A stretch of DNA of 64,000 nt from Aralia elata (Eukaryota; Streptophyta; Magnoliopsida; Apiales; Araliaceae): positions 682,001-746,000 of the forward strand of contig JAVJAP010000357.1 in NCBI GenBank assembly GCA_034770075.1, in the 5' to 3' direction. Positions 54,345-64,000 of the stretch are shown here, piece after piece (position 1 is the stretch's first letter; every line of letters begins with the position of its first letter). The notes beneath the pieces were generated by a model. That model searched no databases and was not told where the DNA came from. It worked only from the letters and a program-made list of their open reading frames with translations. Both the position numbers and the translations under genes were made by a program.

Positions 54345-54490
54345 TTCCACCGCCGGGGCGGGAAAATGCTTAACAAAAATCTCGCCGGGGCGAGAGGCTC
54401 GTCGGGGCGAAGATTTTCTTAACAAAACTCTCGCCGGGGCGAAGAAAGTCAGTACATTTCTCTCGTCGGGGCGAGAGACTCGGCAGACTT
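54345..54490 (-). repeat. CTCGCCGGGGCGAG array in F2
   Basis: Five or so copies of CTCGCCGGGGCGAG-type near-palindromes (variants CTCGTCGGGGCGAG), homologous to 19848-20020 in G1. One CG has become TG in several copies, consistent with methylation decay. Confidence 0.8.
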
Positions 54491-57400
54491 CTTCTCCAGC
54501 TCACGAACCAGTGAAAACTTAGGCCAAATTTGGCCAAATTTTCCGAATTTTATCATCCAGTACACAAACTAAATATACCCAGACATCAAATATGCTAGAA
54601 AACAAATAACCAACATGTTTCCAACTAATTTAACCATTATAAAACACATAATCAACGAATTTAAAACCAAAAATTTACTGTTAAACAATTTATTCAAGTT
54701 TTGGCCATTTTCATGAAATTAAACACTGTAACTTCATCTTTCAACCAATTAAAACCATTCTTCTTGCATTCTTCTTGTATTATTCTTGTTTTTCATCATA
54801 CAATCATAAACAATTATTAATTCACCGATTAATAACCAAATTGAATCATCAATTTTCATACAAATATGCCATACATGAAATAAAGCTCTGTAAAACTAAG
54901 AACTCAATTCTAAAGCATGTCTTCATGAATTAATACTTCTAAATTAATTATTATTCATCATGTAATCATCTAACACAGGATTACTATCAAATACACCAAG
55001 TAATTCATGTTTTAAGCAAGTAAATTTTATACAGAGAACTAAAATAATGAAATACAGGAAAGAACTTAAAAAGGATTATACCTTCAATTGTTTAGAAAAT
55101 TTGATTAAACTTCCTTGCTTGAATTCTTACTCCAATCTCCAAGCTTTTCTCACAATTTCTCTCTTTTCTCTCAACTCTCAAATTCACAGAGTTCTCTCAA
55201 TTCTAACTCTCTCAATACTCTGTTCTTTGCTCTTCTTTATTTTCTTTCTTAACTGACGTAGTTTAGAAAAATAAAACTGATAAAAAAAAATAAAAATTGA
55301 TAATTAATATAATAACGTATAATCTAAATTTAATCCATCAGTTTAAAATTTCAAAAGTCATAAGGCTATGTTTGGCAATTACAAAATAAAATAACCCATT
55401 ATTCTAACTAAAGGTCTTAAGGCCTTGTTTGGTAAAACACAAATAAAATAATCCATTATTTCCAAACAAAAGTCATAGGGCCTTGTTTGGTAAAACTGAA
55501 TTAAACACTTTCTCATTTATTTTAATAAATCACCATAACATATAGTTTTAAAATGTCACACTTCTAATTTAATTGAACTTATTATTAAATAAATTCAATT
55601 AAACCTTATTAACTAAATTAATAACTTATTTAACAAATAACAATAATACCAAATAAATTCTCTTATTCAAATAAATCATTTATTCAAATAAACCTTTTCA
55701 TTATCTAATTTAATTATTAAATTAAATTAGAATAATCATAACAAATCACATTCAAATAACATTTAACATTATTAAACTTAACATATACCCATTCCACAAA
55801 AACTTAATAAATTATTTATTTAGCTCAATAAATTAATAAAAATATTTATATAACTCAATAAATATTTTTATCCAATCACAAAAATTGCATTCGTTACATA
55901 TACCCCGTGATTTATGCATAAACACTTAATAAACCAGCATTGATATCATGCCTTAATCAAATTTATCCTTTTCTCAGCCAAGAGTTCTTACCATAACAAT
56001 TTAATAAGAACAACTTTTAAAATACCTTTGATTCAACAAATTTAGACATGATTGATCTAGCTGATACAAATAGCATAGATCTATCTCATAAACAGTTCAT
56101 GCTTGAAAGAACTTTAATCTAATTTACAGTTCAATAATAATAGAATAGGAATTCAATTGCATAAGGTGCGAATCTCAATAATCAGTATAGATGTGAATAA
56201 TCAACAATAATTATTCACTAACATGCTTCGAAAATAATAACTCGAGTTTGAGTTAGGGAACTTGCCTGTCTGCTCAGCTACAAATAATTCTAGCTTTAAC
56301 TAATTGGCCTTGAAGAACCTAACATTGATAATGTCGATCTATCAATTAGTACTGCGTAGTTGTATATTGATACGCTAACTTATGCTATTTATTTAACAAT
56401 TAGGCAAATCACATAGCACACATAAGTTAATAAACTATCATGAATCCTATAAGACACTTAATTGATCTTTAGGTTGATGGTTTAATTAATTAACAATGTT
56501 CCCCTTAAGTGATAAACACTTATTAAACCCTTAAACAATTAATAATAATTGTTCAATTAATTAACATTATTTTTTCTTAAGTAATATACATTTATTAAAC
56601 CCTTAAACAATTAATTATAATTGTTTAATTAATGAGTTATTTAAACTATCTCTATTTTATTAACTCTATCTTCATTTAATTACTATTAGATAGTAATTAA
56701 TTAATTATCTTTAGTTATTATTATTAATAGTAATTAATAACTAATTATATTCACTTATTATTTAATGATTAATTAAATAATAATTAAATTATTAATTTTA
56801 ATTGTCTTTAATTATTATTTAAGATTAAATAATAATTAATTAGGTTTATTTTATTATTTAAAGTAAATCAAATAATAAATAATTAATTTACAATTTTTAA
56901 TTATCCTCAATCATTATTTAATAATAATTAAACAATAATTAATTAATATAATATATTTAGAAAATATAAGGTTTAATGCCCAACACTTAATTTTTGTGCA
57001 TTTACTAATTTTACAAAATTTAATAATATTGTTTAAAGTATTTAAATTAATTAAAATTAAATCTGGATGGTATTCTGGTAAATAAGTTGAAATCCGGACG
57101 GAGGGGCAGTATGATAATTACCGTGCCTGATCGTCCGCCCATGCAATGCGCGTGCGCCTTCCCCGCCTGGCCCAAAACGACGCCGTTTGGCTGCCACTGA
57201 ACCAAATAATATGCTGGCGCGCAATGCGCGACCAGCCTTTTCTTTTTCTTTTTTTTTCTTTTTTTTAACGCGCCATGCGCGACCCTCCATTCCCTTTTGA
57301 TCCAGAGGCATCCCTGGAGGTTATTAGCACACTCAAGCAAGTATAATACCATCAAGCAAGTTGTAAACCTCCAATATAAATTCCAAAAAAAATACCCATG

Positions 57401-58705
57401 ACTAAGAAAAATATTTTTAATATTAAAACAAAATATTTATGACTTAACTCAATATTTTTCATCAATAAATTTTGTACTCCAATAAAAAAAATATTACTCC
57501 CATGTTTTAGCATACAAAACCCACCAAAACATGTTACAAAAATTCTAAACTTATATATGGTATCAATAAAGCATACAAGATCAAGATCTTTTCTTTTATA
57601 GCTTTAAAACCATATTTGTTAAGCATGCTTTTGTAATAATATAGATCTAGCAAAATACAACCCTAGATCCATGAGTACTCCCTCTCTACCACCAACACCA
57701 ACCAACACATAAAAGTTTCCAACAAAATAAGGGTGTAATAATCATAATATAATAATAGCAACAAGAAACTAGGGTTTGAAAGAATGGAGTTTATACCTAG
57801 CTTTAATGGCTATTCTCCTCTTCTTTTCGAAATAGGTTGTGAATGGAGATGACCTAAACACTTCAAGATCTTCTTCTTCCTCTCACAAGATTTTGGATAA
57901 CACCTTCTCTTACTCTCCCAAGACTTGCTCTTGCTTCTCTCTTCAAACTCTCTCTAACACTCTCTCAAGATTTTTAGAAAATGAAGAGGCAAATGACTAA
58001 CCCTTTGATTTTATTAGCTAGATAAATAGCAATGACACCTATATTGCCATCATGATGCTAGTGAAAGACTTGTGTCACTAGGGTGGCTAGTGACACATTA
58101 GGAAGCTATGACGCATTAGGAGGCTATGATGTCAAGCCTATAACTACAACTTCCAAGACAACTAGTTACTTAATAAAACTAGGGACTTTAAAAGCAATTT
58201 CCCATCTTCCTCTTTAGTTACACGGCAAGGGGAGAGATTTTGTCCCAAAAAGGTTGTCCCAACTAGTTGCTTTAATTAATAAACAATTGTTACACATTTA
58301 ATATATCAAGTGGCTAGGTTTACTAATTAAGTAACTTAGTCAATTAGTAAATAAATTACTAACTTAACTATTAATTATTATTATCCAATTTGGACCATAT
58401 CTCATTAACAACTACTTTCATTAATTAACTCACACACATTATTTACTAACTATATTTAATTTACTTGAATACTTAATTTAGTAAATACCTTGCCAACTTT
58501 ATGGATATAAAGCCTTAGGGTTTGCTCACTAGTTTAAATATACTACTAGTGATTCCCTTAACACAAATTTATATCAATAAATCACATAGTCACATAATCC
58601 ACCAATACACCCAAAGGTTTAAATAAGAACACAAAGTTAACTCATTAAAATTAAAATTATATTTAATTAATAATGACGTTCAAAATTCACGGGCATTACA
58701 ATATA

Positions 58706-59389
58706 AAAGTCTAATTTTTTAGAAAATACAATATAATTTCATAATCAAGTATATAATCACTATTATAGGATTTGGCTCCCTTCCATTACATATTTCCTCC
58801 AATTTTATTCAATACACCATTTGATCTTAATAATTTTGTTAGTAATGATAAAAATATGTTTGTAGATGATGATATTAGTATCAATCTTACAAAAAAATTA
58901 GAATTATAAAAAATATTTTTACCGTTAAAAGTCTAAAAAAATTTCATCTATTAAAATTTTGATGAAAAATCTACATGTTCATCAAATGGTGAAAAAGTGT
59001 CGGATTACTTTCATTTTTTAAATAATTATGCTATTTAATATAATAAATTAGTTGACCAATATCAATTATACTATCTACAATTATAAAAATATGGTGAATT
59101 GGAGGGAAATTGTAATAGATGAGATCTAAATCTACTAAACAAACCTCACATAAAGAGAAAACAAGTTTTACATAAAGGAAAACATATTGTTCACTAAATA
59201 TTATAGTACCTCAATCTTAATCACTAAGTTAAGATCTCATCAGCCATCAAGTTCATTTGATGGCTACCAATGCTAGGAAAACATATTGTTCTCTTCTGTT
59301 TATTCATTATTTGATACAAGTTCACCAATCAACTCCGTGTCAAGCACAAGCGACATGTATTAATGATTTATTATATTGTTAACTATAGG
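58706..59389. other. Intergenic, nothing recognised
   Basis: AT-rich non-coding sequence between F1 and the dispersed repeat. No open frame or repeat border I can support. Confidence 0.6.
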
Positions 59390-60133
59390 GTAAATATTTA
59401 ATTAAGATTTTGATAAGATAGTTATAGTTATTATATTATTAAATATTTATTTAGATAATAAACTACTAGGCCTTTAATCAATTGTTAAGTTAAATATTTG
59501 AATGGAGTGTAGATTTATTAAGTTATGATAATAAGAAAATAATTATTTTAATTTTATTTAAGTTTGTAATGAATTCTATATTAGTGTTTATATTGACAAA
59601 GCTTGAAATTCTAATCCGCATAGAACTATGAAATTCAAGCTTTAATAAATTTTAATTTTAGTTGCAACAATTAATTAATAATGAATTCAGTATAATTTTT
59701 AAACTAATTTTAAAATTATTATGTTTTTTAATAAATCACATATATTATTAGTACAATTAATCGTGTGATTTTATAAAATTTTAAGGTTTAATGAATTTAA
59801 TTTAGTTAAGACATTAGTTTAATAATGAAATGCACGACTAGTGATATGTTAAGAGATATTTTTGATATTTTAATATCTTAATAAAATTGTAATAATAGAA
59901 TTATCCTAATAAATTTTGTTAAGATTTATTATCTTATATTAAATTTTGATTGAAAAAAACTTGTAAACCAAAAATAAAAATTCTTTTAGAAGTTCTTTTT
60001 CCTATTAGAGATATAAAAACAAAAAATATATTCTTTTTTACTAACAAGTTGGGGTGTCTTTTTAATACTTTACAAATTTAGATAATATTTAATTGTTACA
60101 AATTTAGATAGTACTTATACTAATTTGGATAGG
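59390..60133 (-). repeat. Dispersed ~750-bp repeat, copy 2
   Basis: Inverted partner of 39446-40225. It contains AATAATTATTTTAATTTTA near 59538 and ATTCTAATCCG near 59609, which match copy 1 in complement. Confidence 0.8.
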
Positions 60134-60207
60134 TAAGTAAAAGATTGAACCAAAAAATATGTGAAACCAAAAATTGGTGAAACTAAGTTTATACTTTTAA
60201 TTATATA

Positions 60208-60557
60208 CTCCATCCGTCTACAAAGAAATGGCTTAAGGACATATTTCACACAAATTGAATTAGTCAAATAAAAAAAAAGAGTATAAATTTACTTTTTATT
60301 TTGCCTTAATATTAGTATGTGTGAGTTAATTGATTTAATTGACTCTTGGATTTGTGAAGAGATAGAGAGAAAAGTAATTTGAGCCATCCATTTGTAATAT
60401 AATTGATTTACTATTTGACTAAAATGTAACATAGTTAATATAATTGAAGGGTAAATTAATCAATATAAAATTTTATATAGTTGACTTATGTATTTTAGCT
60501 ATATTTTTAAGTACAAATTATTTTATCACTCAAGTCATCTGTTTGGGATGAAGGGAG
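60208..60557. mobile_element. Degenerate Stowaway-like MITE
   Basis: Ends CTCCATCCGTCTACAAA and TTTGGGATGAAGGGAG form an imperfect inverted pair, with TA on each side (60206-60207, 60558-60559). 350 bp. Older than the intron 3 copy, judging by mismatches. Confidence 0.7.
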
Positions 60558-60952
60558 TAGTTGATTTCTTAACTTTATCCAAAAGAGAGAAAAAAACACC
60601 CGGGCAATCCAATTAGGCCTCACGTGGATTGTCTTATAAATATAATCATTATTCTTATCGTCAATGAGTACTTGTTATAAATTGAGAAAATTAAGACTAC
60701 GAACTTTTGCATTGGTATACACATGAATTCTAAGAACTTCTGTATTTGTATACAAATGATATGTTTAGTAATTAATTATAATTTTAATATTATTTTTGGA
60801 ATGAGAGAATGGAATAGAGGAAGAAATGAAATAAAAATAGTGTATTTGATGATCATTTTGGAAGAAAATCTTTTCCAACTGAATGAAAATTCATTTCATT
60901 TCTTTGTTTTTTTATTCCATGTGAAGAAAGTGGAATAAAATTCATTCCACTG
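60558..60952. other. Intergenic before element E
   Basis: AT-rich. A short open frame at 60723-60938 shows no recognisable domain. Nothing else seen. Confidence 0.5.
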
Positions 60953-61172
60953 TGTTAGAACAATTGTATATTTTGATTTTATGATGATGAGATAATGTAT
61001 ATTTATAACCAGTAGTTTTTGTGAAGTCCTTAAAAGAATAATTAATGTAAAAGGACTTAAAGTAGAAGATCAAACTTGTTAGGTTAATATATTGAATGTA
61101 TAGATTATAGGAATTTAAACAACCGTAAAATTGTGTAAAACGATCGTAAAGATGCTTAGATGATTGAACGAT

Positions 61173-61330
61173 CGCAGAGTCTACTCAGAGATCGTAAGAC
61201 AAAACGAAGTTCGCAGAGTCTGCTCAAAGATAATAAGATAAATCAAAATATAGTAGAGTCTGTTCTGAGATTGTAAGGCGAAACGAAGATCACAGAGGCT
61301 GCTCAGAGATCGTAAGGCAGAATGAAGATC
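61173..61330 (+). repeat. 39-40-bp tandem repeat in U3 of element E
   Basis: Four units with GCAGAGTCTGCTCAGAGATC-like starts at about 61173, 61213, 61253 and 61292, followed by GTAAGGCAAAACGAAGATC. GATCGTAGAG and CTCTACGATC inverted pairs follow to 61430. Position upstream of TATA suggests an enhancer array. Confidence 0.8.
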
Positions 61331-61725
61331 ATAGAACAAGCATATCGTAGAGCAGATAGTAGAGTTTGCAAATCGTAGAGTTAGCCAAGAAAGATACTCT
61401 ACGATCTCCATGAAACTCTACGATCAGACAAATAGTACAGTATATCAGGTCTAACATTGGACTGACATTGAGAAAACTTGTGAGTGAAGATTCCGAGATA
61501 GTTGCTGATCATCCTAAGTTTAAGATCAAATCGAGTTATGTCTAACAGCTAGTTTGGCGATGTGACATCACCCACGTGGTTGGTACTGCAATAGTCAGAT
61601 GTGACATATCAGAGCCAAAAGCAAGCTAACACATCCTCTCTAAAAGTCAACAATCAGAGAGCTTCTAAGATCGGAGCATTAAATAAGCAATGACAACTTT
61701 CCAACGAAAAAATCTCGAGATCTTC

Positions 61726-61732
61726 TATAAAA
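61726..61732 (+). promoter_or_regulatory. TATA box of LTR E
   Basis: TATAAAA followed by GGGCGCGC; the transcript start should fall near 61755. Confidence 0.7.
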
Positions 61733-62423
61733 GGGCGCGCAAATTCAATCCAATAGTAACGAACACACATCACAAGCTGAATTGTTGCTCAAATTTCAAG
61801 AACACTACTCTACGGTAATAGAACAACTTGTTTTGCTACTAAGTCTTTCAGAAGATGAGCATAACTCCACTTAGCAGCACCTCAAAAATCACTTACTTCT
61901 TTGTGATTCATTGGTCTTAGTGACCTGTTGTTACCAAGTCTAAGTGATTTGAAGAGTTCTTTGTGAACTAGTCTTAGTGACTCTTTTGTCTTAGCAACAA
62001 ATACCAAGTCTGTGTGACTTGAAGGAATTTAAGTGATTCATTTATTGTAATAGTTCTTAGTGAACTGATCTGAGTGATCACCCCTTATCCTTAGTGGATT
62101 TCCTACTCAAAGAGTAGAAGAGTGGACTAGGAGATCTTTGTGCTTCGAATCACTTAAAAAAAATTTGTGTCTCTTTACGTTCAACACTTTAATTTCTGCA
62201 TTATCCTTTATATCTGTTTGTGACTTAATTTCACAAGAACTAAATTCAGAATTAAGAATTTCTTTAAATCTTTGAAGGGGTTTTTCAAACTAATATTCTG
62301 TTATGCTAATTAAATTAACTTACTTAATTTATAACCTGGTAACACTTATTTGATACAAAAGTTTTTAAAGATCTATTCAACCCCCCCCTTTTAGATCTCG
62401 CAGTGCCTTTGGGAAACAATAAG

Positions 62424-62438
62424 TGCTATCAGAGCAGG
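62424..62438 (+). other. Primer-binding site of element E
   Basis: TGCTATCAGAGCAGG, one base different from the usual TGGTATCAGAGC Met-tRNA complement, five bases after the LTR end. Confidence 0.75.
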
Positions 62439-62475
62439 TTTTCTTGAACAAAGCTTAAAACGCTTAAGTAGATAA

Positions 62476-64000
62476 ATGGTACAAAACAAAACCAGTTTTG
62501 AGCTTGGTAGGGAAAATAAGCCACCTCTTTACAACAAAGATAAGTTTACTAACTGGAAAGTTAGAATACATTCATATATGGACGCGATCGATGAAGATTT
62601 GTTCGATACGGTGATCAATGGGCCTTATGTTCCAACAAAGCTTGCTCCAACAACAGAAGACCCAAACAAAATAGTTGTCAAGTAGAGAGCAGAGTGGATA
62701 AATATGGAAAAGAAGCTTGTGCAGCTGGATAAGAGGGCCAATAACATCCTGTTCATAGCTCTAGAAGATGAATTGTTCAAGAACGTCGTCAACTGCAAAA
62801 CAACAAAGGAAGTCTGGGAATCCTTGCTAGTTATGCATGAAGGAACCGAGGAAGTCAGGGAAAACAAGCAGTCCTTGTTGACCTAGCAGTATGAAATGTT
62901 CACCCATGTCCTTAGGGAGAATATAAAAGCCACATATGAGAGATTCAATGTGCTACTCAACTCTCTTAGAGTATTTGTGAATGTCTACCCAAACAAGGAC
63001 CTCTACATCAAATTTATAAGGGCGCTGCCCAGCAAGTGGGATGTTAAAACCACTGCCATCAGAGAGTCGAAGAATCTACACGAGATGACCGTCCAAAAGC
63101 TCTATGGTAATCTCCTTACCTACGAGCTTGAGCTAAACTAGAGGGCAGAGACTACTTCAAAAGGCATAAAGAAAGAGAGAGGAATTGTTCTCAAAGTGTC
63201 AGAAGCAGCCTCCAAAGCTCCCGTCAAAGTTGATTTTGATGATGATGATGATGAAGACATTGCCTTGCTCACCAAAAGACTAAGGAAGTTCATACGAAAA
63301 GGTAGAAGCAGCAAGCTAAAAAGATACAACAACAACAATAACAGTCATGACCACAACAAGGACTTGTGCTACAATTGCAAAAGGCCAGGTCACTACATTG
63401 CAGAGTGCAATAAGCCCCTACGAGAGGAACTAAAGAAGGACAAGAAGAAATCAGCACCAAAGAAGGATTCCAAGGGCTACAGGAAGTTTCAAAAGAAAGA
63501 TAAAGACCTTGTAGTTGAAGGATCGTGGAGTGATTCAGAGAATATTTTGAGCTCTAAATCAAGTGAAGACGAAGGACCTTAAATGACCAACTTATGTCTA
63601 ATGGCCATAAAAGCAGATACTGGCATCTCCATTGATCGTTAAGAGATTGACATCAGTGAGGTATTTAACTTTAACTCTCCTGTTGTAGAAACAGATGATT
63701 TTAGAACTGCACTGCACGATATTACTTCAAATTTGCATAAATATATGAAATGGTTCAAGGTTCTATCAAAGGACCATTCTTTTCTTCAAAAAGAGAAAGA
63801 GAAAGTTCAAGTAGAGTTGGAAACAGCTCTACGAAGTACTAACTCTCTCTCCAACTTTGAAGCTGGGAATGAAAGGTAGAGAAAGATAACTGAACATAAT
63901 GCACATAGAGAGTCAATGCTAGTTTCGAAGATAGAGAAACTGGAGAAGATGATCTTTATGTGGAACAAATCTTCTTCGTCTATTGACTCTCTAATCACTA
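62476..64000 (+). pseudogene. gag of element E, one frame with six stops
   Basis: Starts MVQNKTSFELGRENKPPLY and keeps a single frame to the window edge. KFTNWKVRIHSYMDAIDEDL and TTKEVWESLLVMHEG belong to the UBN2/copia gag family; the zinc knuckle CYNCKRPGHYIAEC (near 63368) is intact (C-x2-C-x4-H-x4-C); an Asp-rich run (63230-63260), Lys-rich stretches and a heptad-like tail (KVLSKDHSFLQKEKEKVQVE) follow. The stops (near 62683, 62884, 63139, 63580, 63640, 63877) are all TAG or TAA where Gln is plausible, and I see no indel. No function expected. Confidence 0.85.

Larger units (their letters stand above)
52991..55898 (-). mobile_element. LTR-like unit F2 (2.9 kb), nested in F1
   Basis: Flanks CATAC (52986-52990) and TATAC (55899-55903), one mismatch. 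F1 sequence resumes after it. The + strand reads TGTGATACCCCCAAATCCAA ... ATTCGTTACA. Closest to G1: same length class, same tail, and a CTCGCCGGGGCGAG array (54345-54490). Donor GAAG|GTATAA (GT at 55081-55080), acceptor TTGCAG|CTAAGC (exon from 53308), stop TAG 53249-53247. Younger than F1. Confidence 0.75.
52407..58700 (-). mobile_element. LTR-like unit F1 (solo, interrupted by F2)
   Basis: Exact ATATA duplication on both sides (52402-52406, 58701-58705). The + strand reads TGTGACACCCCCAAAATCCG ... CACGGGCATTACA. Sense is inferred minus: donor CTAG|GTATAA (GT at 57796-57795), acceptor TTTCAG|CTAAGG (exon from 52705), stop TAG 52655-52653. Without F2 it is about 3.4 kb. A perfect 10-bp hairpin (GTGTCACTAG / CTAGTGACAC) sits at 58072-58096. 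No paired LTR or pol. Confidence 0.75.
60953..62418 (+). repeat. 5' LTR of element E
   Basis: Begins TGTTAGAACAATTG and ends GGGAAACA before the primer site; about 1.47 kb. TATA at 61726. Several CTTAGTGA copies (about 61917-62095) follow. The left border is inferred from the TG rule, because the partner LTR is outside the window. Confidence 0.65.
60953..64000 (+). mobile_element. Sirevirus-like copia element E (3' part outside window)
   Basis: 5' LTR 60953-62418, primer site 62424-62438 and a long gag reading to the window edge. Repeats upstream of TATAAAA, CTTAGTGA repeats in the transcribed LTR, UBN2-type gag with CCHC and a coiled-coil-like tail point to the SIRE/Maximus lineage. Pol is not in the window. 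Confidence 0.8.

Noticed and set aside
57047..57355. Minus-strand frames with a poly-Lys stretch
   Set aside because: The Lys run is a T-rich homopolymer read backwards, within unit F1; two overlapping frames are equally open.
62476..64000. Glutamine reassignment of TAG/TAA (alternative code) to explain element E
   Set aside because: Ordinary CAG/CAA codons remain in the same frame, B and D also have TGA at Trp sites, and the peroxidase uses the standard code. Decay is simpler.

Overview
This window is AT-rich plant nuclear DNA, most likely from a eudicot. Support comes from a four-exon class III peroxidase with plant-type GT..AG introns, Ty1/copia elements with initiator-Met-tRNA primer sites, a Sirevirus-type copia, and plant MITEs (hAT, Stowaway). 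I see only one intact host gene. Almost everything else is mobile DNA, much of it nested.

Layout: (1) 1-29897 holds three related copia elements (A, B, C) on the + strand, joined through LTRs. A (1-8695) has near-identical LTRs but a ruined coding region. B (8696-17004) is the best preserved, with gag, protease, integrase, reverse transcriptase and RNase H in a few broken frames. C shares B's 3' LTR, has lost its primer site, and is split by a long-TIR DNA transposon (17804-21733) and by a 4.2-kb LTR-like unit (25289-29536). (2) 29898-33085 is intergenic, with a possible Helitron 3' end and several duplications. (3) 33086-38513 (minus) is the peroxidase, closest to what I recall of Arabidopsis PER47. 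Its introns carry five MITE insertions. (4) 38514-40988 is intergenic and holds one copy of a ~750-bp repeat whose inverted partner lies at 59390-60133. (5) 40989-46756 (minus) is a second kind of copia element (D) with both LTRs, truncated in RNase H and without a recognisable primer site. (6) 48179-58700 holds three more LTR-like units (G3, F1, and F2 nested inside F1). (7) 60953-64000 is the 5' LTR and gag of a Sirevirus-like copia (E) that runs off the window.

The most unusual item is a family of five LTR-like units (18584-21405, 25289-29536, 48179-52100, 52407-58700, 52991-55898). Each has TG..CA-type ends (two ends mutated) and 5-bp target duplications, exact in three copies and one base off in two. 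None has a partner LTR, primer site or pol gene. All five show a 5' splice donor after a short leader, a 3' acceptor about 300 bp (629 in one) before the end, and, after the acceptor, an open frame ending in a short Lys/Gly-rich tail. In four copies the tail begins A-K-x-E. The A/B/C copia family has a 1.6-2-kb, hairpin-rich 5' leader conserved between copies. Premature stops in B, C, D and E are mostly C-to-T or G-to-A changes.
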